From Erpetoichthys calabaricus (taxonomy: Eukaryota; Chordata; Cladistia; Polypteriformes; Polypteridae), in contig NC_041404.2 in assembly GCF_900747795.2 (NCBI RefSeq), positions 80,326,950 through 80,390,949 of the forward strand: a DNA stretch of 64,000 nt, given 5' to 3'. Positions 61,701 through 64,000 of the stretch are shown piece by piece. A model generated the notes under the pieces. The model was given only the letters and a program-made list of their open reading frames with translations, was not told the origin of the DNA and did not search any database. Both the position numbers and the translations under genes were made by a program. The stretch's first letter is position 1. Every line of letters starts with the position of its first letter.

Positions 61701-62322
61701 TCCAGTTCTTGTCACTTGATTGTATGCTATGCACATGATCCTTGTTCTGTCCCTTACGGAATGTCACAGGACACCCAGAGCATGCGCATGCACGATGATA
61801 CCAGCCACACTAGACAATATCTCTTGTATAATAATATAATACTTTTGCTATATAATGTAATACTTTTGCAAAAGAACACAACTCTTTTGCAAAATAGCAC
61901 AATACTTTTGCAAAATAACGTAATATGTATATTTTTTGAGTGGCAGGAATAAACTTCCTTAGTATGGTACATCATTACACAAAATAAATACCAATGGCAT
62001 TAAATCATTCAAGTTGTAAAAGTAATACATTAAGGTACTAGTATCCACAGTAGTCTTACATATAAGATCTTTGCTGACTATGATAACCAGGGTGCATAGT
62101 AACACTATCTGAATGAATTTAACAAAGACATCCAACCTTTTCCTTCAGTCGCTCCATCTTTTTCATAGAGCTGCGGCGCTGTTGCTTGCTATCAGTTCCT
62201 GGTTGGCTTTGTCCTGCATCACCTGATTTTCCCATGTGCCGTTCTTCTAGTTTTTCTGCTTCCTTTAGCTTACTCTCAGAACTAACACTGTCAGTGTGAT
62301 ACAAGTGATAGGTTCTCATAGC
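18793..62322 (-). CDS. arhgap4: Rho GTPase-activating protein 4 (F-BAR, RhoGAP, SH3), 5' end missing
   Basis: Nineteen exons listed separately join with matching phases into 2532 nt, 843 residues plus stop, with no internal stop. Order: rest of the F-BAR domain (partial residues 1 to about 310), linker, RhoGAP (about 353-530), SH3 (about 583-640), basic Ser/Pro-rich tail (641-843). ARHGAP4/srGAP proteins bind membranes with the F-BAR and stimulate GTP hydrolysis on Rho-family GTPases. The arginine finger is in GIFRVPG (R380) and the SH3 has DDWWRGE. Reasons for ARHGAP4 over SRGAP1-3: [38 protein letters not shown], and the short C-terminus with MNSVFKELL, all as in human ARHGAP4 (from memory). 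SRGAP tails are longer and differ. About 160-190 N-terminal residues lie beyond the right edge. Convergent with the caveolin gene. Confidence 0.93.
19455..19826 (+). mobile_element. LTR-like repeat R2, copy 2 (possible solo LTR)
   Basis: 372 bp, starts TGTCACACATGTGTGC and ends ..CATCTTTGACA, flanked by a perfect 4-bp duplication ATGT (19451-19454 and 19827-19830). The TG..CA ends and 4-bp duplication fit an LTR. Contains repeated CACTTCCGGTTCC-type words and a TTAAAA motif (about 19674). Homologous to 35507-36466 and, more distantly, 4814-5169. No coding region. Moderate age. Confidence 0.65.
20388..20750 (+). repeat. Dispersed repeat D1, copy 1
   Basis: Aligns in direct orientation with 23036-23350 over about 300 bp: CAGTTCAAG.CACAAA, CAGTGAGCC or GTAGTGAGCC, ATACT.CTTGGTGTGACAT, AAGCAGCAGAG, CTCAGGCTTTTA, AATGTTTAGATACATTTCAATGCAGT, GGCATCAAGT. 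Between AGCAGCAGAG and CTGTCAGACC it carries an extra 58 bp (about 20540-20598) reading like an inverted L2/SINE tail (ATTTGATTTATATAGC). Family unknown to me. Confidence 0.6.
21386..21503 (-). CDS. arhgap4: arhgap4 exon (tail)
   Basis: 118 nt, codes from [10 protein letters not shown] to SIAVDK (732-770). Acceptor TTTCCTCTCCAG, donor AAG|GTAAAT. Ends on VDK just before EVTKQMNS, as in ARHGAP4 (VDK.VAQNMDS). Low-complexity linker of unknown role. Confidence 0.85.
21675..21845 (-). CDS. arhgap4: arhgap4 exon (tail)
   Basis: 171 nt, residues 675-730 ([16 protein letters not shown] to QVDISD). Acceptor TTTCCTTAG, donor CAA|GTATGA. Serine/arginine/proline-rich, likely disordered. Phases 2 and 2 match the neighbouring exons. 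Confidence 0.85.
22235..22333 (-). CDS. arhgap4: arhgap4 exon (after SH3)
   Basis: 99 nt, residues 642-673 ([15 protein letters not shown] to GTETGG). Acceptor TTTATACAG, donor CAG|GTAAAC. Too short and too poorly conserved to recognise alone. Chosen because its phases join SH3 exon (GC+T, Ala) and tail exon (AG+A, Arg) without a stop. Confidence 0.75.
23036..23350 (+). repeat. Dispersed repeat D1, copy 2
   Basis: Direct-orientation homologue of 20388-20750, lacking the 58-bp L2-tail-like insert. No terminal inverted repeats or poly(A) end were seen, so it could be an old local duplication or an old transposon fragment. Confidence 0.6.
23351..24271. other. arhgap4 intron, unannotated stretch
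   Basis: AT-rich intronic DNA with no recognised feature. The same holds for 19827-20387, 20751-21385 and 24341-24956 of this gene. Confidence 0.5.
24272..24340 (-). repeat. L2/SINE-type 3' tail fragment
   Basis: On - it reads AAGTGCTTTGAATTGTCAGAAAAGCGCTATGTAAATGTATTAATT, similar to the 3' end of the L2 element at 24957. It is an isolated, strongly truncated copy. Confidence 0.55.
24957..28215 (-). mobile_element. L2-type LINE, nearly complete ORF2, in arhgap4 intron
   Basis: 3.2 kb in the same orientation as arhgap4. From 5' (right): endonuclease with [15 protein letters not shown] (near 27575) and LSDHKAVFF; reverse transcriptase with [20 protein letters not shown] and the catalytic [10 protein letters not shown] (near 26030); the C-terminal domain [20 protein letters not shown]; then the 3' tail AAGGCGCTATATAAATAAAATGTATTATTATTA ending at 24957. 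Frame is broken at least three times, between 27508 and 27536, around 26430-26470, and between 25623 and 25752. The RT catalytic residues are intact, so this is a fairly young but dead copy. The 5' end is undefined. Confidence 0.9.
28216..29077. other. arhgap4 intron next to SH3 exon
   Basis: Mostly nothing recognised. 28728-28805 (CATCCACTCATTTTCTGGACCCAATTAGTCC..GAAGCTGAAGCCTGTCC) looks like a very old inverted piece of the SINE tail. Confidence 0.4.
29078..29258 (-). CDS. arhgap4: arhgap4 SH3 exon
   Basis: 181 nt, residues 582-640 plus parts of E581 and A641. A complete SH3 domain: [20 protein letters not shown], the acidic [12 protein letters not shown] and [11 protein letters not shown]. 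The two tryptophans, the ALYDY-equivalent AQFDY and the PHKY motif that line the proline-peptide groove are present. Acceptor ACTGGCAG, donor AGC|GTGAGT. Confidence 0.95.
29432..29514 (-). CDS. arhgap4: arhgap4 exon (acidic linker)
   Basis: 83 nt, residues 554-580 ([13 protein letters not shown] to EPHASED). Acidic linker between RhoGAP and SH3, matching the srGAP-family PHTSD/E stretch. Acceptor TTTCACCTGCAG, donor ATG|GTAATA. Confidence 0.9.
30857..31084 (-). CDS. arhgap4: arhgap4 RhoGAP exon (C-terminal part)
   Basis: 228 nt, residues 478-552. [20 protein letters not shown] is the conserved RhoGAP block with the Asn that helps bind the GTPase. Ends [12 protein letters not shown]. Acceptor TTGTCTAG, donor ACAG|GTAAGT. 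Confidence 0.95.
31265..31367 (-). CDS. arhgap4: arhgap4 RhoGAP exon
   Basis: 103 nt, residues 444-476, [17 protein letters not shown] then [13 protein letters not shown], the helix pair preceding the H-L-S-Q block. Acceptor ATCCTCAG, donor CCA|GTAAGC. Phases 1 in and 2 out match the adjoining exons. Confidence 0.95.
31943..32071 (+). mobile_element. tRNA-SINE, 3' half only
   Basis: TGTGGTGGGTTGGCACCCTG to GGAAAATGGATGGATGGATGG: the final 130 bp of the SINE family. Its (TGGA)n tail directly joins the 5' end of the LINE at 32072, so the LINE inserted in, or was copied next to, the tail. Confidence 0.85.
32072..34112 (+). mobile_element. Rex1/L2-like LINE (5'-truncated), antisense in arhgap4 intron
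   Basis: Non-LTR retrotransposon ORF2 in three frames (32072-32791, 32832-33113, 33067-33969), so two frame breaks. Landmarks: [21 protein letters not shown] upstream linker, [25 protein letters not shown], the RT block [26 protein letters not shown], then [10 protein letters not shown] at 33262-33291, where the family has FADDT: the second catalytic aspartate is Asn. The C-terminal region has [10 protein letters not shown]. The 3' end is GGGATTAATAAAGTATCTATC with six TATC units. Clade (Rex1, L2 or CR1 group) is from memory. Confidence 0.88.
34707..34836 (-). mobile_element. tRNA-SINE, 3' half only
   Basis: TCCATCCATCCATCCATTTTCCAGCCCGCTG to about CGGGCAGGGTTGCG: the inverted 130-bp tail part of the SINE. 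Adjoins the Tc1-like element that starts near 34876. Confidence 0.85.
35507..36466 (+). mobile_element. LTR-like repeat R2, copy 3, split by R1
   Basis: The head TGTTACACACATGCGATTGG..GGCAGCTAAAG (35507-35541) and the body from AGGGCCTGAATAA (36126) to TTGTGACA (36466) together match the continuous copy at 19455-19826. Flanks GTGG (35503-35506) and GTGA (36467-36470) are a possible 4-bp duplication with one difference. No coding region. Older than the R1 copy within it. Confidence 0.65.
35542..36125 (+). mobile_element. LTR-like repeat R1, copy 2, nested in R2
   Basis: 584 bp, TGTGAGGGTCGGCCAG to CCTAGCGTTTACA. Same layout as 4051-4624 and 38909-39482: GCCGCCAGG, paired ACTTCCAGGCT / GACCCCGAAGTG boxes, TATA-like GACTATATAAAG (about 35907), a (ATT)n stretch, and an ATTAAA-type signal (about 36037). 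Flanking AGTG and AGGG could be a diverged 4-bp duplication. Solo-LTR interpretation inferred. Confidence 0.65.
36906..37272 (+). mobile_element. tRNA-SINE, full-length
   Basis: Starts GGGTGGCACGGTGGTGCAGTGGGTAGCGCTGCTGCC (A-box region), B-box-like GGGTTCGCTTCCCGG (36967-36981), the core TGCATGTTCTCCCCGTGTCTG, and the tail GGTTGGAAAATGGATGGATGGATG. GTATATATA on both sides is a likely target duplication in AT repeats. The best reference copy of this family in the window. Read-through frames are not genes. Confidence 0.9.
37273..37332. repeat. (TA)n then (GA)n microsatellite
   Basis: About 45 bp of TA followed by GAGAGAGAGA and AAAG, directly 3' of the SINE tail. Confidence 0.9.
37333..37640 (+). 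repeat. Diverged relative of LTR-like repeat R1
   Basis: Contains GCCATGTTGGGTTCCATGGGTGCCACCAGGG, which aligns with GCCCTGTTGGGTACCGTGGGTGCCGCCAGGA of R1 at 35710, then GAAGTGCTTCCTGAAGACAA and GGCACCAGAAGTA in the same order as the R1 ETS-like boxes. Ends not defined; probably partial. Family link is inferred. Confidence 0.45.
38224..38358 (-). CDS. arhgap4: arhgap4 RhoGAP exon
   Basis: 135 nt, residues 399-442: [20 protein letters not shown] then [13 protein letters not shown], the conserved central RhoGAP block (LK.YFR.L..PL.P) with the Lys that supports catalysis. Acceptor TTTCTTCCCAG, donor TCC|GTAAGT. Confidence 0.95.
38909..39482 (+). mobile_element. LTR-like repeat R1, copy 3 (possible solo LTR)
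   Basis: TGTGATATATGGCCGACAG to ..CCCTAATTTCCGACT, about 574 bp, between ATATAT on the left and TATATATAT on the right. Two ACTTCCGGG / ACCCGGAAGTG box pairs, GATATAAATGGACTATGGGAAACCCCAG as the TATA region (about 39236), and AATAAA at about 39399. Together with 4051-4624 this is the second of three copies sitting in TA repeats. No coding region. Confidence 0.6.
40285..40362 (-). CDS. arhgap4: arhgap4 RhoGAP exon with arginine finger
   Basis: 78 nt, residues 373-397 ([20 protein letters not shown].., ending NAFER). R380 in GIFRVPG is the arginine finger that inserts into the GTPase site, so the protein should be catalytically competent. Acceptor ACTTTGACAG, donor GTG|GTGAGT. Confidence 0.95.
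40363..42196. other. arhgap4 intron, unannotated stretch
   Basis: No gene or repeat recognised. The same holds for 39483-40284 and 42549-43951, except for a short TTAGAA repeat at 42687-42722. Confidence 0.5.
42197..42548 (+). mobile_element. Non-autonomous Helitron, copy 2 (arhgap4 intron)
   Basis: 352 bp. Starts TCTTATATATAAACATC after A (42196), with a GTGTGTGTCTGTCTGTCCGG leader, and ends ACACAGCTAG before T (42549). A 3' hairpin GCCCAGGC..GCACGGGC (about 42514-42537) lies just before the CTAG end. The middle consists of about 2.5 diverged units of 71 bp, each with CTTAGCCGCTAAT-ACACAA and ATCGGCAAAACGAAAC. No coding. Confidence 0.8.
43952..44319 (-). mobile_element. tRNA-SINE, full-length, in an (ATT)n array
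   Basis: Reverse copy from the (TCCA)n tail (43952) to the head ..GCGCCACCGTGCCGCC. Flanked by TTATTATTAT on the left and TATTATTATT on the right, either the target duplication or a split microsatellite. Very similar to 36906-37272, so relatively young. Confidence 0.9.
44320..44366. repeat. (ATT)n microsatellite
   Basis: About 47 bp of ATT units immediately beyond the SINE head. Confidence 0.9.
44826..44886 (-). CDS. arhgap4: arhgap4 exon, start of RhoGAP
   Basis: 61 nt, residues 352-371 plus part of G372: [20 protein letters not shown]. Matches [20 protein letters not shown] of ARHGAP4. Acceptor TTTTTTAACAG, donor ATG|GTAAGG. Starts in phase 0, so it accepts either upstream exon (46206-46308 or 45778-45805). 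Confidence 0.95.
45778..45805 (-). CDS. arhgap4: Candidate alternative arhgap4 exon (28 nt)
   Basis: GATGTAG acceptor, then 28 nt and CAG|GTAGGGG donor. Spliced after 46679-46706 (ends AG) it reads [10 protein letters not shown] and joins SSGQQIPL in frame. Length 28 equals 103 modulo 3, so it can replace exon 46206-46308. SRGAP1 and SRGAP2 have short isoforms at the same place with similar basic sequence (RRSSTVRKQ before DSSQAIPL in SRGAP1, from memory). Predicted from sequence only. The acceptor pyrimidine tract is weak. Confidence 0.5.
46206..46308 (-). CDS. arhgap4: arhgap4 exon (linker before RhoGAP)
   Basis: 103 nt, completes R317 and codes residues 318-351: [20 protein letters not shown] then [14 protein letters not shown], matching ARHGAP4 QPRPSSQYNQRLFGGDMEKFIQ. 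Acceptor GATTTTCAG, donor GAG|GTACCC, a weak donor. A weak donor would suit alternative use versus 45778-45805. Confidence 0.9.
46679..46706 (-). CDS. arhgap4: arhgap4 micro-exon (28 nt)
   Basis: Acceptor TTTCCCTCCACAG, donor TAG|GTAAGA, both strong. Codes ESTDNDSS with split codons at both ends (G+CT Ala, AG+G Arg). It is needed to keep the frame between KESIDK and LQQYSTK: without it the reading frame shifts. Confidence 0.85.
47433..47517 (-). CDS. arhgap4: arhgap4 exon (end of F-BAR extension)
   Basis: 85 nt, residues 280-307: [20 protein letters not shown] and [18 protein letters not shown] is the srGAP-family motif closing the helical F-BAR extension. Acceptor ATATTTCAG, donor AAAG|GTATTA. 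Confidence 0.95.
47641..47694 (+). repeat. Short fish-type repeat tail (AAGAAG)
   Basis: GATGATCTGCTGTGGCAACCCCTAATGGGAGCAGCCGAAAGAAGAAGAAGA is a familiar 3' end of a dispersed fish retroelement (from memory). Only the last 50 bp are present. Confidence 0.5.
47695..49292. other. arhgap4 intron, unannotated stretch
   Basis: No gene or repeat recognised. Frames on either strand are short and featureless. Confidence 0.5.
49293..49490 (-). CDS. arhgap4: arhgap4 exon (F-BAR extension)
   Basis: 198 nt, residues 214-279: [64 protein letters not shown] and QQETET.Y.T match ARHGAP4. Acceptor GCGTGTCAG, donor ACA|GTAAGT. Phase 0 at both ends. Confidence 0.95.
49666..49767 (-). CDS. arhgap4: arhgap4 exon (F-BAR extension)
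   Basis: 102 nt, residues 180-213 ([20 protein letters not shown] to SSVTIETEE). The TIETEE end followed by VNKTLKAT is the ARHGAP4 version (SRGAPs have IENEEV). Phase 0 at both ends, acceptor TTACAG, donor GAG|GTAAGA. Confidence 0.95.
49964..50185 (-). CDS. arhgap4: arhgap4 F-BAR exon
   Basis: 222 nt, residues 106-179: [57 protein letters not shown]. Typical srGAP-family F-BAR helix region (CCDLGFH, FEFQPH.GDE in relatives). Acceptor TTATGTAG, donor GAG|GTATGG, phase 0 at both ends. Confidence 0.95.
50186..53384. other. arhgap4 10-kb intron, left part
   Basis: About 3.2 kb with no recognised gene. 50394-50660 holds an open frame without family features. Some AT-rich text could be old repeats, but none could be named. 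Confidence 0.45.
53385..53625 (+). mobile_element. LINE/SINE 3' tail with (TTG)n
   Basis: GGCCGGTCTTATGGCCTGGAACC.. then CTGGCCATCGAAACTTACTTTTATTCTATGTTAATTAGTGTT, and the end AAAGTACTTTGAGCTAC..GTGCTATATAAATAAATGTTGTTGTTGTTGTT. The TTTGAGC..GCTATATAAATAAA end is the L2-type 3' terminus. A 5'-truncated copy. Confidence 0.65.
55418..55601 (+). mobile_element. Second tRNA-SINE type with V-SINE/L2-like tail
   Basis: CAGTGACTGAGGCTAGGGATCTG head, B-box GGTTGCCGGTTCGAATCCC (55463-55481), core CCCTTGAGCAAGGCCCTTAACC, tail GTGCTATATAAATGCAAAGAATTATTATTATTA. A different family from the (TGGA)n SINE. Inserted in the CR1 RT region. Confidence 0.75.
55602..55730 (+). mobile_element. tRNA-SINE, 3' half only, inside another SINE's tail
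   Basis: TGCGGTGGGTTGGCACCC to GGAAAAAATGGATGGATGGA, flanked by ATTATTATTA on both sides, so it landed in the ATT tail of the SINE at 55418. (ATT)n continues to about 55770. Confidence 0.85.
56910..58524 (+). mobile_element. Tc1/mariner transposon, nearly intact
   Basis: 1615 bp, TA duplication at 56908-56909 and 58525-58526. Terminal inverted repeats of about 150 bp or more: CAGTGGTGTGAAAAACTATT on the left and its complement on the right, with the second inner block AAACATTTTGTGTGACAAAC. A full transposase frame lies inside. The arms are very similar, so it is a recent arrival compared with the CR1 copy it interrupts. Confidence 0.95.
57283..58305 (+). pseudogene. Tc1 transposase with one in-frame stop
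   Basis: 341 codons including stop, normal Tc1 length. Domains: paired-like helix-turn-helix regions (about 1-110; [35 protein letters not shown]) and the DD34E domain with D153 (WTDES), D244 (QQDNDPKHT) and E279 (DLNPIE). The frame is open except for TAG at 57787-57789, where relatives have Trp (YIWRKRN type). The catalytic triad is complete. Transcribed opposite to arhgap4. Confidence 0.93.
58891..60166. other. arhgap4 10-kb intron, right part
   Basis: No gene or repeat recognised. The - strand frame at 58899-59177 is hydrophobic but has no family features or splice sites. Confidence 0.45.
60167..60295 (-). CDS. arhgap4: arhgap4 F-BAR exon
   Basis: 129 nt, residues 63-105: [40 protein letters not shown]. 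Very close to the srGAP-family KLKCTKARN(D/E)YLL.LA..NAA. block of the F-BAR core. Acceptor TTTTTTTCAG, donor AAT|GTAAGT, phase 0 at both ends. Confidence 0.96.
60635..61944. mobile_element. Foldback-like element with 270-300-bp inverted arms
   Basis: The left arm, 60635-60938, starts GCAACTCAAAAAACAT; the right arm, 61676-61944, ends ATTTTTTGAGTGGC. They are inverted copies, sharing repeated TATTTTGCAAAA(G/C)TATTG words, GGTATCATCGT.CA..CATGCTCTGG and AATCAAGTGACAAGAACTG.ACAAAAG, then TATACATTTAAT. The 737-bp centre carries a third, direct copy of the last block (61090-61140). No transposase frame, no clear target duplication. Superfamily unknown to me. Confidence 0.7.
62137..62322 (-). CDS. 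arhgap4: arhgap4 F-BAR exon (first one in window)
   Basis: 186 nt, partial residues 1-62: [54 protein letters not shown]. Matches MKTYHMYH.(E/D)[13 protein letters not shown] of srGAPs. Acceptor TTTCGCAG. The donor AAG|GTTGGA is weak (T at +3) but is required to join RQAKFQEN. Earlier exons are outside the window. Confidence 0.93.
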
Positions 62323-62700
62323 CTGCGAAAGTACAAAAACATGGATGGTAAGCATTCCATAACTGAACCTTTACTTTCAAGCAATTTTAGTTGTACACAC
62401 AGTCTGTACATACTTCTCAGTAACATAGTTACATTACAAATCATATACTGAAACAGCCAAATGCCAGTAACTTCTGCTCTACCAAATATCTGTAGTCTTT
62501 CACTCTAGTAGAAACTGTTGTGTTTCAGTGCACAAGCTTATAGTTTTCCTTTTTTTTCCTTTTTATTAACTGATTTTTATTATCTGAGAATATGTATAGT
62601 CCTTTTAGGACTTCATTGATTATTTTTTTCATTTATGATATGTTGTATGACATGTAAAACTAAAATTAAATGTGTTAATTGTTTGACACAGAATAAAAAT
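62323..62700. other. arhgap4 intron, unannotated stretch
   Basis: No feature recognised. Confidence 0.5.
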
Positions 62701-62993
62701 GGGCGGCATGGTGGCACAGTGGGTAGCGCTGCTGCCTCGCAGTTAGGAGACCCAGGGGAGTTTGCATGTTCTCCCCGTGTCTTTGTGGGTTTCCTCCCAC
62801 AGTCCAAAGACATGCAGGTTAGGTGTATTGGCAATTCTAAATTGTCCCTAGTGTGTGTGTGTCTTGAGGTGGGCTGGCGCCCTGCCCGGGATTTGTTTCC
62901 TGCCTTGTGCCCTGTGTTGGCTAGGACTGGCTCCAGAAGACCCTCGTGACCCTGTAGTTAGGATATAGCAGGTTGGATAATGGATGGATTGAT
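62701..62993 (+). mobile_element. tRNA-SINE with internal deletion
   Basis: GGGCGGCATGGTGGCACAGTGGGTAGCGCTGCTGCC head, but the B-box region and start of the core are missing (jump from CAGTTAGGAGACCCAGGG to GAGTTTGCATGTTC), and a second gap lies in the core. Tail GGTTGGATAATGGATGGATTGAT. Flanked by a perfect 9-bp duplication AGAATAAAA (62690-62698 and 62994-63002). Confidence 0.88.
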
Positions 62994-64000
62994 AGAATAA
63001 AAGTAATATCTTCATTTTATAACTATTCATCCACTTTAGAATGACTCTACAAAATGAGCTCTGATGCATCTCTTAAACTTCAGTGAAGACTTTTTCTGGT
63101 CACTTGATTTAGCTAACATGAATTCAAAACACGTTTATATAAGGTCTTGCAGTGTTTCACTGTAGTCATCAAAAAATATCATTAAAATGAAGGAGGTTTC
63201 TGCACAAATTAATGTGTAAATTGTGAGGAAGCAATGATTTGGGGGACTATCAATATTTCAAAAGTGGTAATAGACAAGCTCTTTTTAAAATAATGCATTA
63301 AAATGGAACCTTCAAAACTATTGCTAGAGAAAAATAAATATGCAAGCATGAGCACTTTACTCAGTAACGTCACTCAAAACTCAATGTCCACATTGATAGA
63401 CCTAATGAACTACCTAATTAGGAGATGGGAGATGGAGTAATATGCCAGAAGACACCAGTCCTTGTTATTCCTCAGAGAAAAAAGCATGCAGCTTCAAGAA
63501 GGTGCATAGAACACTTTGACATCATATGGTTAATCATTGTCTCACTTGATAAAACAAAACAACATTGACTATTACTAAGTTTGGCACTGGCATGATCATG
63601 TTAAGGCAGATAACAAAGAATGATTCCAAAAAAGGAAAATCCTTGCAAAGGATCCTTTCAGGCCTAAGGATACTGTGATGATTCAAGTTATAGCAGGAAA
63701 ATGATTCCAAGCATACAGAGAAAGTAATACTAAAGTGCATTTACAAAACAAAGTGGGAATACTTGAAAGGATATCTAAAGCTTAGATTTGACTCTCACTG
63801 TATACCTGCAGAAAGGCTTTTAAACAGCAGGTTGATTAATTGCTTATCCAGTTTAATAGACACTGAGCAATTCTGCAAGGACAAATTAGAAAAAAAAATG
63901 TAAAAATCCACATGTACAAAACTCACAAAGATTTATCCAAGACTGTAAATACTGACAAAGTTATTTCTACAATCTACTTCTACACTCAGAAAGGTGAATA
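62994..64000. other. arhgap4 intron, right edge of window
   Basis: About 1 kb searched on - for the preceding F-BAR exon (an srGAP-type stretch before MRTYHLYH). None was found. No repeat recognised. Confidence 0.5.

Noticed and set aside
18793-62322. The - strand gene as srgap3, which would match CAV3-SRGAP3 synteny
   Set aside because: [14 protein letters not shown], the SH3 sequence around DWWRGE and GLIPHKYIS, and the short tail with MNSVFKELL fit ARHGAP4; the long SRGAP tail is absent.
62994-64000. The preceding F-BAR exon of arhgap4 at the right edge
   Set aside because: No - strand segment with acceptor and donor encodes a recognisable F-BAR stretch; it must lie outside the window.

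Overview
This window looks like nuclear DNA of a non-mammalian vertebrate, most likely a ray-finned fish. Genes are split into short exons with GT-AG introns. Introns are filled with CR1, L2 and Rex1/L2-like LINEs, a tRNA-derived SINE ending in (TGGA)n, Tc1/mariner, Harbinger and Helitron DNA elements, solo-LTR-like repeats and AT-rich microsatellites. The repeat mix would suit a bichir/reedfish-type genome, but that is an impression from memory and was not tested.

There are two host genes, in convergent (tail-to-tail) orientation. A two-exon caveolin gene of the CAV3 type lies on the + strand (7203-16406, 152 codons, intact). On the - strand is the 3' four-fifths of an F-BAR/RhoGAP/SH3 protein gene. 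Its C-terminus, its SH3 exon and the residues after the F-BAR part fit ARHGAP4 better than SRGAP1-3. I could join 19 of its coding exons (62137-62322 down to 18793-19014) with matching splice phases into one open frame of 843 codons. The first F-BAR exons and the promoter lie beyond the right edge. A further 28-nt exon (45778-45805) fits exactly as an alternative to the 103-nt exon next to it.

Layout. 1-6900: repeats upstream of the caveolin gene (Tigger-like end, LTR-like repeats, a LINE fossil split by a SINE, TA arrays). 6900-16840: caveolin gene, whose intron holds an LTR-like repeat, a Helitron abutting a CR1 end, a LINE tail that became a (TATC)n array, and a Harbinger transposase fossil. 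16840-18790: short shared 3' intergenic region. 18793-62322: arhgap4, whose introns hold a 3.2-kb L2 LINE, a Rex1/L2-like LINE, a Tc1-like element that carries an LTR-like repeat that itself carries another LTR-like repeat, a second Helitron, several SINEs, a CR1 LINE hit by a nearly whole Tc1 transposon and two SINEs, and a 1.3-kb foldback-like inverted repeat. 62323-64000: intron with one SINE.

The two genes have no evident operon-like relation. Both products act at the plasma membrane: caveolin as a membrane scaffold, ARHGAP4 as a membrane-bending Rho GTPase regulator. Their pairing is most interesting as synteny, because in mammals CAV3 lies near SRGAP3, the paralogue of ARHGAP4.
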